Assembly: GCF_900188105.1 (NCBI RefSeq)
Contig: NZ_FZNP01000005.1
Coordinates: 124,001 to 188,000 of the forward strand
DNA length: 64,000 bases
Direction: 5' to 3'
Source: Actinomadura mexicana
GTDB lineage: Bacteria; Actinomycetota; Actinomycetes; Streptosporangiales; Streptosporangiaceae
Part shown: positions 48,223 through 57,412 of the stretch, in pieces
Position numbering within the stretch: the first letter of the stretch is position 1
Layout: each line of letters starts with the position of its first letter
Translations under genes and position numbers: made by a program
The notes under the pieces: generated by a model
Database searches by the model: none
Seen by the model: only the letters and a program-made list of their open reading frames with translations
Told to the model about the DNA's origin: nothing

Positions 48223-48228
48223 GATAAT
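48223..48228 (+). promoter_or_regulatory. -10 element placing the transcription start at the next ATG
   Basis: GATAAT at 48223-48228 is a good -10 hexamer only 10 bases before ATG 48238. Transcription would begin at or within a base or two of the start codon, so the mRNA would be leaderless. No Shine-Dalgarno is present, which agrees. Confidence 0.6.
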
Positions 48229-48237
48229 GTGCCCGAC

Positions 48238-48933
48238 ATGTCCGGATTCAGCCCTGCGTTCGAACGCCTCGGCGCCGCTCTCGCGGCCGTCGTCCTGCAG
48301 CAGCAGGAGACGCTCGCCGAGTTCCTGCCGCGCGAGGACTGGAGCGCCGACCTGACCGCCCGCACCTACACCAGCGGCGGTGTCACGGTCCGCGTCTCGC
48401 TGCTCGGCAGCTACGCCGCCCGCGAGCGCACCTGGCTGTGGGGCTGGGCCAACCCCCAGTTCGGCGACGCGCACCCCGCCGTCGCCCCGACCCTGGTCAT
48501 CCGGGCCATCGGCGAACGGCTCGGCATCACCGAGTTCACCACCCCCGAGGTCGACCTGTCCTGGTACGAGGGCCCGGCCGGGCACGGCGGCGAACTGATC
48601 GCGATGGCCGCCGGCGGCGTCCTCGGCGGCTCCGGATACATCGGCGCGGGCTACGACGGCGGCTCCGCCTACCTGCACGTCGACGACCCCCAGGCGCCGC
48701 CCGCCCAGTGGGACCCCGTCCCGCTCCCCCGCCTGGTGGCCAACGCCGCCAGCCTCTTCCCCCACGAGCCCCGCCTCACCCTCGCCGGGTTCCTGTCGCA
48801 CCACCGCGTCCCCTACCGGCAGAGCGACGTCCTCACCGAGGTGTCCCTCCCCGGCGGCGGTAACGCCCGCGCCCACTTCGACGGGCTCGGCCGCTTCGTC
48901 GACTGGAAAGCTGAACTTGTTGCGGTTTCTTAG
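48238..48933 (+). CDS. Hypothetical DUF6882-like protein, probably leaderless
   Basis: A 231-residue soluble protein rich in short strands and aromatic residues (RTWLWGWANPQFGDAHP near residue 62), similar in general make-up to the DUF6882 family. No catalytic motif is recognised. A Gly-rich stretch follows (MAAGGVLGGSGYIGAGYDGG). The end of the gene overlaps a long hairpin: the TAG stop at 48931-48933 lies inside the left arm. The start is ATG 48238 because the promoter sits too close for a ribosome site; GTG 48229 would lie upstream of transcription. Confidence 0.78.
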   Translation: MSGFSPAFERLGAALAAVVLQQQETLAEFLPREDWSADLTARTYTSGGVTVRVSLLGSYAARERTWLWGWANPQFGDAHPAVAPTLVIRAIGERLGITEFTTPEVDLSWYEGPAGHGGELIAMAAGGVLGGSGYIGAGYDGGSAYLHVDDPQAPPAQWDPVPLPRLVANAASLFPHEPRLTLAGFLSHHRVPYRQSDVLTEVSLPGGGNARAHFDGLGRFVDWKAELVAVS

Positions 48934-48969
48934 GTTTTCGGGCCTTGGGGGCCTGAAAACCTAAGAAAC
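48925..48969. terminator. 20-bp hairpin, likely bidirectional terminator
   Basis: Arms 48925-48944 and 48950-48969 pair over 20 bases with one mismatch around a 5-base loop. It is AT-richer than anything nearby (CTTAGGTTTT in the left arm). The left arm includes the stop codon of the plus-strand gene. dnaE ends 285 bases away on the other strand and could use it too. It directly abuts dispersed element copy B. Confidence 0.75.
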
Positions 48970-49063
48970 CGCGTGCGATCGCTGCATCGCTTCGACTCGC
49001 CTTGCGGCTCGCTGCGCGATCAGTTTCCTGCTTCGCTCGAAACTGCCTTCGGACGCGATCGCG
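48970..49063 (+). repeat. Dispersed intergenic element, copy B (~94 bp)
   Basis: Inverted relative to copy A at 23661-23753, about 91% identical. Ends are GCGATCGC-like. The internal hairpin here is CAGTTTC-(11-base loop)-GAAACTG, against CAGGTTC/GAACCTG in copy A: both partners of one base pair changed. The remainder of the gap to 49254 shows no gene or further repeat. Confidence 0.8.
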
Positions 49064-49254
49064 ATTCCCGAGGTCCCGGGATGGCCGGGATGCCGGTCGC
49101 GGTCGCTGGGGTGGCGGTTGCGGTCTGTGCGCCGCTGTCGGCGAGGGGCGGATCCCATGACGCCCTGAACGTGGGGTGTGTCAGGGGATCACCGCGCCGT
49201 ACCCCTTGGCGGGTTGCGGGCGCGGCCTCGTTCAGCGGCGGGACGGCGGCCGGG

Positions 49255-52200
49255 TCATCCCAGGCAGGATGGGCCCAGGAGTTGTTTCAGGTCGCCCATC
49301 AGCGCGGGGGACGGTGCCACGCGGAGCCTGTCGTCCAGGCGGACGACGGTCGTGCGCGGGCCGTTCTGGAGGTGGAGGTGCACCTCGGCGGTGCCGGGAT
49401 GGGTGATCAGCACCTCCTTGAGGCGGGAGACCGTGGGGGGCGTGCAGCGGCCGAGCGGCATCGTGACCGAGAGCGGGCCGGTCGCGTCGGTGACGCTGAG
49501 GTCGGGCTGGACGACCTCCATCGCGATGATCTTCGCGACGTCCTCGCGGCGGTCCAGGCGGCCCTTGACGACGAGGACGGCGTCCTCGGCGAGGAGGGTC
49601 GAGCACAGCTGGTAGGACGACGGGAAGCACATCACCTCGATGGAGCCGCCGAGGTCCTCCAGCTGGAACATGGCCCAGGAGTTGCCCTGCTTGGTGACCT
49701 TGCGCTGGAGGCCGGAGAGCAGCCCGGCCACGATGACCACCTGGCCGTCGGGGCGCTCGCCCCCGTTCAGGACGGCGATCGTGCAGTCGGCCTCCCGTTC
49801 GAGGATGTGCTCGACACCGAGGAGCGGGTGGTCCGACACGTACAGGCCGAGCATCTCCCGCTCGAAGGCGAGAAGGGTGGTCTTGTCCCACTCCTCGGCC
49901 TCGGGAATCGCGACGGTGAACGCGTTCTCGCCGCCGTCGTCCTCCAGGGCGCCGAACAGGGAGTCCTGGCCGACGGCCTCCTTGCGCTTGATGTCGATGA
50001 CCGAGTCGATGGCCTGCTCGTGCACCATCAGCAGCGCCTTGCGCTGGTGGCCGAGCTCGTCGAAGGCGCCCGCCTTGATCAGCGACTCCACCACCCGCTT
50101 GTTGCACACCGGCGGGGGGACCTTGCTGAGAAAGTCGTTGAAGTCGGTGTAGGCGCCCTTCTCGCGGCGGGCCGCGACGATCCCGTCCACGACGTTGGTG
50201 CCGACGTTGCGGACGGCCGACAGACCGAAGCGGATCTCGGTGTCGCCGAGCGGGGTGAAGTCGGCCTCGGAGGTGTTGACGTCGGGCGGCAGCACCTTCA
50301 GGCCCATCCGGCGGCACTCCGACAGGTACAGGGCGCTCTTGTCCTTGTCGTCGCCGACGGAGGTGAGCACGCCCGCCATGTACTCGGCCGGGTAGTTGGC
50401 CTTGAGGTAGGCCGTCCAGTAGGAGACGAGGCCGTACGCCGCGGAGTGCGCCTTGTTGAAGGCGTAGTCGGAGAACGGGACGAGGATGTCCCACAGCGTC
50501 TTCACGGCCTCCTTGGAGAAGCCGTTGTCGATCATGCCCTGCTCGAAACCGACGAACTGGGCGTCCAGCTCGGCCTTCTTCTTCTTGCCCATGACGCGGC
50601 GCAGCAGGTCCGCCTTGCCGAGCGTGTAGCCCGCCACCTTCTGCGCGATCGCCATGACCTGCTCCTGATAGACGATCAGGCCGTAGGTGGTGTCGAGGAT
50701 CTCCTTGAGCGGCTCGGCCAGCTCCGGGTGGATGGGGGTGATCTCCTGCGCGCCGTTCTTGCGCAGCGCGTAGTTGGTGTGGGAGTTCGCGCCCATCGGA
50801 CCCGGCCGGTACAGGGCGCCCACGGCGGAGATGTCCTCGAAGTTGTCCGGCTTCATCAGCCGGAGCAGGGAGCGCATGGGGCCGCCGTCGAACTGGAAGA
50901 CGCCGAGGGTGTCGCCGCGGGCGAGCAACTCGTAGGTCTTCGGGTCGTCCAGCGACAGGGCGAGCAGGTCGACCTCGACGCCCTTGTTCTTCTTGATGCC
51001 CTTGAGCGCGTCGTCGATGATCGTCAGGTTGCGCAGGCCGAGGAAGTCCATCTTCAGCAGGCCGAGCGACTCGCAGGTCGGGTAGTCGAACTGCGTGATG
51101 ATCGCCCCGTCGGCGTCCCGGCGCATGATCGGGATGTGGTCGGTGATCGTCTCGCCGGACATGATGACGCCGGCGGCGTGCACGCCGGTCTGGCGGATCA
51201 GCCCCTCCAGGCCCTGCGCCAGGTCCATGATCTGCTTGACGTCGGTCTCTTCCTCGTACAGCTTGCGCAGCTCCCCCGCCTCGCCGTGGCGCGGGTGCTT
51301 GTCGTCGAAGATGCCCGACAGCGGGATGTCCTTGCCCATGACGGCGGGCGGGAACGCCTTGGAGATCCGGTCGCCGAGCGCGTACGGGAAGCCGAGGACG
51401 CGGCCCGCGTCCTTGATGGCGGCCTTCGCCTTGATGGTGCCGAACGTGGCGATGAAGGAGACCTTGTCGGCGCCCCACTTCTCGGTCGTGTACTTGATGA
51501 CCTCGGCGCGCCGGTCTTCAGGGAAGTCGATGTCGATGTCGGGCATGGACGCGCGCTCGGGGTTCAGGAACCGCTCGAAGATCAGCCCGTGCGGGATGGG
51601 GTCGAGGTCGGTGATGCCCATCGCGTAGGCGATCAGCGAGCCCGCGGCGCTGCCGCGTCCCGGGCCGACCAGGATGCCGTTCTCCTTGGCCCACATGATG
51701 AAGTCGGCGACGACGAGGAAGTAGGACGGGTACCCCTTGCCGAGGATGACGCCCATCTCGTACTCGGCCTGCTCCCTGTAGCCGTCCGGGAGGCCGTCGG
51801 GGAAGCGGCGCTCCAGGCCCTGCCAGACCTCCTTGCGGAACCAGCTCTCCTCGGTCTCGCCCTCGGGGACGGGGAAGCGGGGGCTGAGGTCGCGGTACTC
51901 GAACATCCCGGCGGGGTCGACGCGCTCGGCGATCAGCAGGCTGTTCCTGCAGCCCTCGGCCCAGATGTCGGAGGAGTCGATGGCGCGCATCTCGTCGGCG
52001 GTCTTGAGGTAGTAGCCGCTGCCGTCGAACCGGAACCGGTCGGGGTCGGCGAGCTGCTTGCCCACCTGCACGCACAGCAGCGCGTCGTGGGCGGTGGCCT
52101 CGGACTCGTGCGTGTAGTGGGAGTCGTTGGTGACGACCGGCGGGATGTTCAGCCGCCTGCTGATCTCGATGAGGCCGTCGCGGACGCGGCGCTCGATGTC

Positions 52201-52785
52201 GAGGCCGTGGTCCATCAGCTCCAGGAAGTAGTTCTCCTTGCCGAGGATGTCCTGGAAGTTCGCGGCGGCCTTCAGCGCCTCGTCGAACTGGCCGAGCCGC
52301 AGCCGGGTCTGGACCTTGCCGGACGGGCAGCCGGTGGTGGCCATCAGGCCCTCGGAGTGCTCGGCGAGCAGCTCCTCGTCCATGCGGGCGTACTTGAAGA
52401 CGAAGCCCTCGGTGTAGGCGCGGCTGGAGAGCTTGAACAGGTTGTGCAGGCCGGCCCTGTCGCGCGCCCACAGCGTCATGTGGTTGATCAGGCCGCCGCC
52501 GGAGACGTCGTCGCGCTTCTGGCTCGGCTCGCCCCAGTGGACCTTCTTCTTGTGGAACCGTGACTCCGGCGCCATGTAGGCCTCGATGCCGATGATCGGG
52601 GTGACGCCGGCCGCGGTCGCCTGCCGGTGGAAGTCGTAGGCGCCGTGCATGTTGCCGTGGTCGGTCATCGCGATCGCCGGCATCTTCTGCCGGCCGACCT
52701 CCTCGAACATCTGCTTCAACCGGGCGGCTCCGTCGAGCATGGAGTACTCGGTGTGAACGTGCAGGTGAACGAAAGAGTCGGCCAT
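49255..52785 (-). CDS. dnaE: DNA polymerase III alpha subunit (DnaE1)
   Basis: Main replicative polymerase, 1176 residues. The PHP domain opens [20 protein letters not shown] (residues 6-25) and retains [18 protein letters not shown], consistent with the proofreading activity known for actinobacterial DnaE1. The polymerase core has [19 protein letters not shown] (near 375) and the catalytic aspartates in [19 protein letters not shown] (near 420). A clamp-binding motif QDSLFG lies near residue 948, and an OB-fold domain follows. ATG 52785 ([11 protein letters not shown]) fits the family start; the 13 extra codons upstream do not. It is divergent from the chorismate mutase leader. Confidence 0.97.
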   Translation of the reverse strand: MADSFVHLHVHTEYSMLDGAARLKQMFEEVGRQKMPAIAMTDHGNMHGAYDFHRQATAAGVTPIIGIEAYMAPESRFHKKKVHWGEPSQKRDDVSGGGLINHMTLWARDRAGLHNLFKLSSRAYTEGFVFKYARMDEELLAEHSEGLMATTGCPSGKVQTRLRLGQFDEALKAAANFQDILGKENYFLELMDHGLDIERRVRDGLIEISRRLNIPPVVTNDSHYTHESEATAHDALLCVQVGKQLADPDRFRFDGSGYYLKTADEMRAIDSSDIWAEGCRNSLLIAERVDPAGMFEYRDLSPRFPVPEGETEESWFRKEVWQGLERRFPDGLPDGYREQAEYEMGVILGKGYPSYFLVVADFIMWAKENGILVGPGRGSAAGSLIAYAMGITDLDPIPHGLIFERFLNPERASMPDIDIDFPEDRRAEVIKYTTEKWGADKVSFIATFGTIKAKAAIKDAGRVLGFPYALGDRISKAFPPAVMGKDIPLSGIFDDKHPRHGEAGELRKLYEEETDVKQIMDLAQGLEGLIRQTGVHAAGVIMSGETITDHIPIMRRDADGAIITQFDYPTCESLGLLKMDFLGLRNLTIIDDALKGIKKNKGVEVDLLALSLDDPKTYELLARGDTLGVFQFDGGPMRSLLRLMKPDNFEDISAVGALYRPGPMGANSHTNYALRKNGAQEITPIHPELAEPLKEILDTTYGLIVYQEQVMAIAQKVAGYTLGKADLLRRVMGKKKKAELDAQFVGFEQGMIDNGFSKEAVKTLWDILVPFSDYAFNKAHSAAYGLVSYWTAYLKANYPAEYMAGVLTSVGDDKDKSALYLSECRRMGLKVLPPDVNTSEADFTPLGDTEIRFGLSAVRNVGTNVVDGIVAARREKGAYTDFNDFLSKVPPPVCNKRVVESLIKAGAFDELGHQRKALLMVHEQAIDSVIDIKRKEAVGQDSLFGALEDDGGENAFTVAIPEAEEWDKTTLLAFEREMLGLYVSDHPLLGVEHILEREADCTIAVLNGGERPDGQVVIVAGLLSGLQRKVTKQGNSWAMFQLEDLGGSIEVMCFPSSYQLCSTLLAEDAVLVVKGRLDRREDVAKIIAMEVVQPDLSVTDATGPLSVTMPLGRCTPPTVSRLKEVLITHPGTAEVHLHLQNGPRTTVVRLDDRLRVAPSPALMGDLKQLLGPSCLG

Positions 52786-53005
52786 GCGTGCTGCGCCTCC
52801 TGCTCGTCGCATGCGACCGCCCACGTGGCGTGGTCGACACGTGGTGGCGGCATCGGTACCGGGGGAAGGACGTCGGGCCGGCGGGCGCCGGAACGACGCG
52901 GCTCTGAGAGCCTAACCCGCATCCCTGGTCACTCGCGCCCCGACGCGCCCAATCGCGGGGGACCCCTTCCGGTCGTCTCGAAACCCTGGACGGGGTGTCC
53001 GGAGT

Positions 53006-53034
53006 TTGGCCGCCCGGGCGGCACGGAATACGAT
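53006..53034 (+). promoter_or_regulatory. Promoter of the chorismate mutase leader
   Basis: The -35 element TTGGCC (53006-53011) and -10 element TACGAT (53029-53034) are separated by 17 bases. The expected start point, about seven bases past the -10, coincides with a GTG codon at 53042, so the leader peptide would be made from a leaderless transcript. Confidence 0.65.
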
Positions 53035-53041
53035 CGCGTCC

Positions 53042-53107
53042 GTGGAACGTCGCCATTTCAGGTTTACGCAGCCGGCTCCGGGTGAGCCGGTCGCCCCCGC
53101 GACCTAG
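53042..53107 (+). CDS. Putative 21-residue leader peptide with Phe codons
   Basis: A short frame from GTG 53042 to TAG 53107 encoding 21 residues that include RRHFRFTQP; two Phe codons and one His codon lie close together. It begins at the predicted transcription start. Codons 10-14 overlap the first arm of a 12-bp hairpin (53071-53082 with 53115-53126). A terminator hairpin follows 21 bases past the stop codon. Ribosome position on this peptide could therefore control read-through into the chorismate mutase gene. Similar leaderless leader peptides precede amino-acid genes in other actinobacteria. Confidence 0.5.
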   Translation: MERRHFRFTQPAPGEPVAPAT

Positions 53108-53160
53108 CGACGACCCCGGAGCCGGCCGAGGCAGAGTCCCAGGGGACTCTGCCTTTCTGC
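53071..53160 (+). promoter_or_regulatory. Candidate transcription attenuator before chorismate mutase
   Basis: Two perfect 12-bp inverted repeats follow each other. The first pairs 53071-53082 (GCCGGCTCCGGG) with 53115-53126. The second pairs 53129-53140 (AGGCAGAGTCCC) with 53143-53154 and is followed by TTTCTGC, so it looks like an intrinsic terminator. It sits 85 bases before a gene start on the same strand, so it is not the end of any annotated gene. An antiterminator pairing is not obvious by eye. Confidence 0.6.
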
Positions 53161-53244
53161 TGGAGCTGCCTTTTCTGCTGATCAGGCGCGGCCCGGGGCA
53201 CCTGCTCCCCTCGCCCGGACGGGCCGCACGAGAGGGGACCCGAG

Positions 53245-53607
53245 ATGAACGACCAGATGACCGATCCCGCCGCCGCGGACGCGGGCCGCCCGGTACGCGA
53301 GCCGTCCGGCGTGGTGCGGGTCGCGCTGCCGTCGCCCGCCGCCATCACCACGCTCGCCGAGGCCCGCGAGGCGATCGACGGCCTCGACGCCGCCCTCGCG
53401 ACGCTGCTGGAGCACCGCACCGCGGTCGCCGCCGTCGTCCAGCGGCTCAAGCCGGTCGGCGGCTTCGCCGGCCGCGACCCCGAGCGCGAGCGGCGGATCG
53501 TCGAGACCATGGCGGCGCACGCCCCGTCCCTCGGCCCGGACCGGCTCGCCCCCATCGTCAACGCGATCATCGAGGCGGGGCTGGACGCGGCCGAGTCCGG
53601 CCGATGA
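53245..53607 (+). CDS. Chorismate mutase, AroQ class
   Basis: Rearranges chorismate to prephenate, the branch point to phenylalanine and tyrosine. It has 120 residues. After a disordered head of about 33 residues, three helices follow as in AroQ: TLAEAREAIDGLDAALATLL, EHRTAVAAVVQRLKPVGGFA and RDPERERRIVETMAAH, ending APIVNAIIEAGLDAAE. The conserved Arg and Lys positions for chorismate binding are present in the second helix. ATG 53245 is preceded by GAGAGGGGACCC. It overlaps azlC by four bases. The leader structure upstream suggests control by aromatic amino acid supply. Confidence 0.9.
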   Translation: MNDQMTDPAAADAGRPVREPSGVVRVALPSPAAITTLAEAREAIDGLDAALATLLEHRTAVAAVVQRLKPVGGFAGRDPERERRIVETMAAHAPSLGPDRLAPIVNAIIEAGLDAAESGR

Positions 53608-54482
53608 GCGCGCCCGAGTCCGCGCGCGCGACCGGCGAGGAGCTCCCGGGCGAGGCCCCTGGTGACGCGGCCACCCCGGACGACGCCGCCGAGGCCGCCG
53701 AGGCCGCCGAGGCCGCCCCGGACGACGTCACCCCGGCCCAGGGCGTTGCAGACGAGGGCACTGGGGACGAGGGCGGTTCGGACGAGGGCGGTTCGGACGA
53801 GGGCGGTTCGGACGAGGGGGCGCGGGCGGCGGCGGTCCGCGACGGGCTCAGCGTGGGCATCGCCGTCGGCGTGTCCGGCCTGGCGTTCGGCGCGGCGGCG
53901 GTCACGGCGGGGCTCACGGTCGCGCAGGCGTGCGCGCTGAGCCTGCTGGCGTTCACGGGCGCGTCCCAGTTCGCCCTCGCCGGGGTGATCGGCGGGGGCG
54001 GCGGGCTGGTCGCCGGGACGCTCGGCGCGGTCCTGCTCGGCGGGCGCAACGCCCTGTACGGGATGCGGCTCGCGGCGACGCTCGGCGTGCGCGGCCGGCG
54101 CAGGCTGGTCACCGCGCACGTCGTCATCGACGAGACGGCCGCCGTGGCGACCGCGCAGCGCGGCCGGGACGCCGCCCGCGCCGGGTTCTACACGACGGCG
54201 GTCACCCTGTACCTGGCGTGGAACCTCACCACGCTGCTGGGCGCGGTGGGCGCGGCGCGGCTGGGCGACCCCGAGGCCGTGGGCCTGGACGTCCTCGGCC
54301 CGGCGGCGTTCCTCGCCCTGCTCTGGCCGCGGCTCACCAGCGGGCGGACGGCGGTCCGCGTCGCCGTCGCGGCGGCGGTGATCGCGGTGGCGGCGACGCC
54401 GGTGCTGCCGCCGGGCGTGCCGGTCATGCTGGCCGCCGTCGCCGCGCTGCCCGCCCTGCTTGGCCGGAGGGCGGCGCGGTGA
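53604..54482 (+). CDS. azlC: AzlC-family branched-chain amino acid exporter subunit
   Basis: The large subunit of an AzlCD/BrnFE-type amino acid exporter. Residues 1 to about 75 are a disordered acidic head with GSDEG repeats and an EAAEAAEAA run, outside the usual family. The membrane core then starts RDGLSVGIAVGVSGLAFGAA, followed by SLLAFTGASQFALAGVIGGG and LLGGRNALYGMRLAATLGVR, diagnostic of AzlC. Seven helices are predicted. ATG 53604 overlaps the chorismate mutase stop (ATGA), linking an amino-acid exporter to aromatic synthesis. The real start could lie further in, since the head is unsupported by homology. Confidence 0.9.
   Translation: MSAPESARATGEELPGEAPGDAATPDDAAEAAEAAEAAPDDVTPAQGVADEGTGDEGGSDEGGSDEGGSDEGARAAAVRDGLSVGIAVGVSGLAFGAAAVTAGLTVAQACALSLLAFTGASQFALAGVIGGGGGLVAGTLGAVLLGGRNALYGMRLAATLGVRGRRRLVTAHVVIDETAAVATAQRGRDAARAGFYTTAVTLYLAWNLTTLLGAVGAARLGDPEAVGLDVLGPAAFLALLWPRLTSGRTAVRVAVAAAVIAVAATPVLPPGVPVMLAAVAALPALLGRRAAR
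53766..53820 (+). repeat. 15-bp tandem repeat in the head of azlC
   Basis: Three perfect copies of GACGAGGGCGGTTCG (53766-53780, 53781-53795, 53796-53810) plus a partial one. They encode the acidic pentapeptide DEGGS. Confidence 0.9.
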
Positions 54483-54790
54483 GCGTCTGGATCGCGGTGA
54501 TCGCCACCGGTCTCGGCTGCTACGCGCTGAAGCTCGGCGGGCTGGTCACCCCGCGCCGGATGCTGGACGACCCGCGGGTGCGCCGGTTCACCGAGCTGGT
54601 CCCGGTGGCGCTGCTCACCGCGCTGATCGCCGTCCAGGCGCTCGCCGACGGCCGGACCCTGGAGTTCGACGCCGCGCGGCTGGCGGGCCTGGGCGCCGCC
54701 GTGGCCGCGCTCCTGCTGCGCGCGCCGTTCCTGGTGGTGCTGGTCGTCGCGGCCGGTGCCGCGGCGGGGCTGCGCGTGCTCGGCCTCTGA
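54479..54790 (+). CDS. azlD: AzlD-family branched-chain amino acid exporter subunit
   Basis: The small partner of AzlC. A 103-residue protein with four predicted membrane helices. It opens VWIAVIATGLGCYALKLGGL, typical of AzlD, and continues PRRMLDDPRVRRFTELVPVA and LLTALIAVQALADGRTLEFD. GTG 54479 overlaps the azlC stop by four bases. It is the last gene of the chorismate mutase-azlC-azlD operon. It converges on the pseudouridine synthase gene with a two-base gap and no visible terminator. Confidence 0.9.
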   Translation: MSVWIAVIATGLGCYALKLGGLVTPRRMLDDPRVRRFTELVPVALLTALIAVQALADGRTLEFDAARLAGLGAAVAALLLRAPFLVVLVVAAGAAAGLRVLGL

Positions 54791-54792
54791 GC

Positions 54793-55725
54793 TCAGGACT
54801 CCGCCGCGACGATCTCCAGGGCGCGGGCCAGGTCGTCCGGGTAGGGGCTCTCGAACTCCACCCATGCGCCCCTGGTGGGGTGCTCGAACCCGAGCCGGAG
54901 GGCGTGCAGCCACTGCCGCCTGAGGCCCAGGCGCTCCGCCAGGGTCGGGTCGGCGCCGTAGGCCATGTCGCCCACGCACGGATGCCGGATCGCGGACATG
55001 TGGACGCGGATCTGGTGCGTGCGGCCCGTCTCCAGGTCGATGTCGAGCAGCGACGCCGCCCGGAACGCCTCGACGGTGTCGTAGTGCGTGACGGACGGCT
55101 TTCCGCCCGCGACGACCGCGAACCGGCCGTCGCCGGAGGGGTGCCGGTCGATGGGCGCGTCGACCGTCCCGCGGAACGGGTCGGGGTGGCCCTGCACGAG
55201 CGCCTGGTAGCGCTTGTCGATACGGCGCTCCTTGAACGCGCGCTTGAGCCGCGAGTAGGCGACCTCGCTCTTCGCCACGACCATGGCGCCGGTGGTGTTG
55301 GCGTCCAGCCGGTGCACGATCCCCTGACGCTCGGACGCGCCGCTGGTGGCGATCGTGTGCCCGGCCCCGAGCAGCCCGCCGAGGACGGTCGGGCCCGTCC
55401 AGCCGGTGGTCGGGTGCGCGGCGACGCCGACCGGCTTGTTCACCACGACGATGTCGTCGTCCTCGAACAGCACGCCCATCCCGGGGACGGGCTCGGCGAC
55501 CGGGGCGGGCGGCGCGGGCGGCGGCGGGAGCGTGACCTCCAGCCAGGCGCCGGCGTGCAGCCGCTCGGACTTGGTGGCCACGGGCGCACCGTCCAGCGCG
55601 ACGTCGCCCGCGGCGATGATGTCGGCGGCGCTGCCGCGCGACAGCCCGAACAGCCGTGCCAGCGCGGCGTCGATCCGCTCGCCCTCCAGGCCGTCCGGGA
55701 CAGGGAGGCTTCGCACGTCGCCCAT
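54793..55725 (-). CDS. RluD-type large-subunit rRNA pseudouridine synthase
   Basis: A 310-residue RluA/RluD-family pseudouridine synthase. The N-terminal S4 RNA-binding domain reads [20 protein letters not shown] and [20 protein letters not shown]. The catalytic aspartate is in [20 protein letters not shown] (near residue 148). Further family segments are [11 protein letters not shown] and [20 protein letters not shown]. It presumably modifies 23S rRNA in the helix 69 region, as RluD does, but the target is inferred. ATG 55725 overlaps the lspA stop, so it is translated with lspA, an arrangement known in many bacteria. Confidence 0.94.
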   Translation of the reverse strand: MGDVRSLPVPDGLEGERIDAALARLFGLSRGSAADIIAAGDVALDGAPVATKSERLHAGAWLEVTLPPPPAPPAPVAEPVPGMGVLFEDDDIVVVNKPVGVAAHPTTGWTGPTVLGGLLGAGHTIATSGASERQGIVHRLDANTTGAMVVAKSEVAYSRLKRAFKERRIDKRYQALVQGHPDPFRGTVDAPIDRHPSGDGRFAVVAGGKPSVTHYDTVEAFRAASLLDIDLETGRTHQIRVHMSAIRHPCVGDMAYGADPTLAERLGLRRQWLHALRLGFEHPTRGAWVEFESPYPDDLARALEIVAAES

Positions 55726-56477
55726 CACGACTTCTCCTCCGGCGCCGGAACCCCGGCCCCGTCCTCGGGCGCACCGGCGGGCGCGTCCCCGGCGGCGTCG
55801 TCCTCCGGGGCGTCGCCCTTGCCGGTGTCGCCCTTCGGGGCGTCGCCCTTGCCGGGGGAGGTGTCCGCTTGGGGGCTCTCGTCCGTGCCCGGAGCCTCGT
55901 CCGCGCCGGAGCCCTCGTCCTTGAGGCGCGTCCCGTCCACCTGGAGGCCGCGCGCCGCCAGCAGGACGGCCAGCACGCCGCCGCACACGATCGCGGAGTC
56001 GGCCAGGTTGAACACCGGCCAGTGCGGCAGCTGGATCCAGTCGACGACGTGGCCCTTCAGCGGGGCCGGGGCCCGCAGCAGCCGGTCGATGAGGTTGCCG
56101 ACCGCGCCGCCGAGCAGCAGCCCGAGGCAGACCGCCCACGGCGCGCTGCGCAGGTTCCGGGCGGTCCGCAGGATCGCCACGACCACCCCGCAGGCGATCA
56201 GCGTGAACACGATGGTGTAGCCGGTGCCGATCGAGAACGCGGCACCGCTGTTGCGGGTCTCGCGCAGCGTCAGCAGCCCGCCGAGCAGCCGGACCGGCGC
56301 GCGGTCCTGCAGCGTCGACACCACGATGATCTTGGACACGATGTCGGCGGCGAGCGCGGCCAGGGCCACGGCGACCAGCACGCCGACGCGGCGCGGCCGG
56401 GGAGATCCCGCGGTCTCCCCGGCCTGCCGCTCTGGGTTCGTTGAGTCGCTCAGCGACGTTCCTCGCGTTTTTTGCAT
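55725..56477 (-). CDS. lspA: Lipoprotein signal peptidase (signal peptidase II) with acidic tail
   Basis: Cleaves the signal peptide of diacylglyceryl-prolipoproteins after Lgt. There are four membrane helices between residues 30 and 175. The two catalytic aspartates are in [15 protein letters not shown] (near 125) and [14 protein letters not shown] (near 158). After the last helix comes a Gly/Asp/Lys/Ala-rich acidic tail of about 75 residues. The start is uncertain: ATG 56477 overlaps the DksA-like gene by 28 bases and lacks a ribosome site. GTG 56486 is also in frame, and an internal site after AGGAACG may be the true start. Confidence 0.93.
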   Translation of the reverse strand: MQKTRGTSLSDSTNPERQAGETAGSPRPRRVGVLVAVALAALAADIVSKIIVVSTLQDRAPVRLLGGLLTLRETRNSGAAFSIGTGYTIVFTLIACGVVVAILRTARNLRSAPWAVCLGLLLGGAVGNLIDRLLRAPAPLKGHVVDWIQLPHWPVFNLADSAIVCGGVLAVLLAARGLQVDGTRLKDEGSGADEAPGTDESPQADTSPGKGDAPKGDTGKGDAPEDDAAGDAPAGAPEDGAGVPAPEEKS

Positions 56478-57247
56478 GTCACACACAGGGTCGCACGCGG
56501 GAAGGCCTGGAGGCGCGCCTTGCCGATCGGCCTGGCGCAGGACTCGCAGATCCCGTACGTGCCGGCGTCCATCCGCTGGACGGCCCGCTCGATCTGGGCG
56601 AGCAGGTCCTGTGAATTGTAGGCCAGTGCGAGCTCGTGCTCGCGCTCGTAGGTCTTGGCGCCCGCGTCGGCCTGGTCGTCGCCGGCCCCGTCGCTGGAGT
56701 CGCCCTCGGCGATCTGGCTGGCGGAGGCGGCGATCTCGCTGCGCAGCCCCTGGATCTGCTCCTCCAGGCCCGCCCGCACCTCGGCCAGCTCACCCGGCGT
56801 CCACTGGTGCTCTCCCTCGCGGACCGGCAGCTCCGCGGCCGCCGTCCTCGCCGGTTCCCGCGCGTCCGGCGCCGCCGCCTCGCCGGTCTTGGCGGCCGGC
56901 CCGCCCTTGCCCGGCTTCGCGGGTCCGCGCCCGGCCCCCGGCCTGCCCGGCTTCACGGCGGTGCCCTTCGCGGGGTTCTTGGCGGCGCCCGGCTTGGCCG
57001 GCCCCTTTCCGGCCCTGCCCTTTCCTGCGGCGCCCTTTTCGGCAGCGTCCTTCTCAGCCGTCCCCATTTCAGCCGCGCCTTTCCCCGCCGCGCCCGTTCT
57101 CGTGCCCGTGCTCGCGGCGGGCGTCCTGGTCTGGGACGGCCGCGCCGCGCCCCGGCTCTTGCTTGCGGCGGGCGTCGCGCCCCTCCTCGCGCCGGCCATG
57201 TCGGCCTCCCTCGCGCTGGTCGCCTCGACGGGCAGTGCGGGCAGCAT
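56450..57247 (-). CDS. DksA/TraR-type zinc-finger protein with long basic N-terminus
   Basis: A 265-residue protein. Residues 1 to about 140 are Lys/Ala/Pro/Gly-rich and resemble histone H1-like tails ([20 protein letters not shown]). The C-terminal 120 residues are DksA-like: a coiled-coil pair ([20 protein letters not shown], then [20 protein letters not shown]) followed by the zinc finger [20 protein letters not shown] with [12 protein letters not shown] (four cysteines). Such proteins bind the RNA polymerase secondary channel or act as general regulators. ATG 57247 follows GAGAGGGGACCG. It is divergent from the ileS leader. Confidence 0.92.
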   Translation of the reverse strand: MLPALPVEATSAREADMAGARRGATPAASKSRGAARPSQTRTPAASTGTRTGAAGKGAAEMGTAEKDAAEKGAAGKGRAGKGPAKPGAAKNPAKGTAVKPGRPGAGRGPAKPGKGGPAAKTGEAAAPDAREPARTAAAELPVREGEHQWTPGELAEVRAGLEEQIQGLRSEIAASASQIAEGDSSDGAGDDQADAGAKTYEREHELALAYNSQDLLAQIERAVQRMDAGTYGICESCARPIGKARLQAFPRATLCVTCKKREERR

Positions 57248-57412
57248 CGGTCCCCTCTCTGGACACGGTAAACAACCTGGGCCGTGTTACCGACCGCTTA
57301 TGCCCGGTCGCCGAACGCTTGGAAACTCCAGCACGACGTACGAGATCGCAAAGGAACCGTGCCTCCGGGGTGGGAAAGGGGAAGAGCCGGGGTCGGGCGT
57401 GCGTTAAAGTCG

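Noticed and set aside
48973..52563. A long plus-strand frame of about 1196 codons
   Set aside because: It is antisense to dnaE, with low-complexity translation and no recognisable motif.
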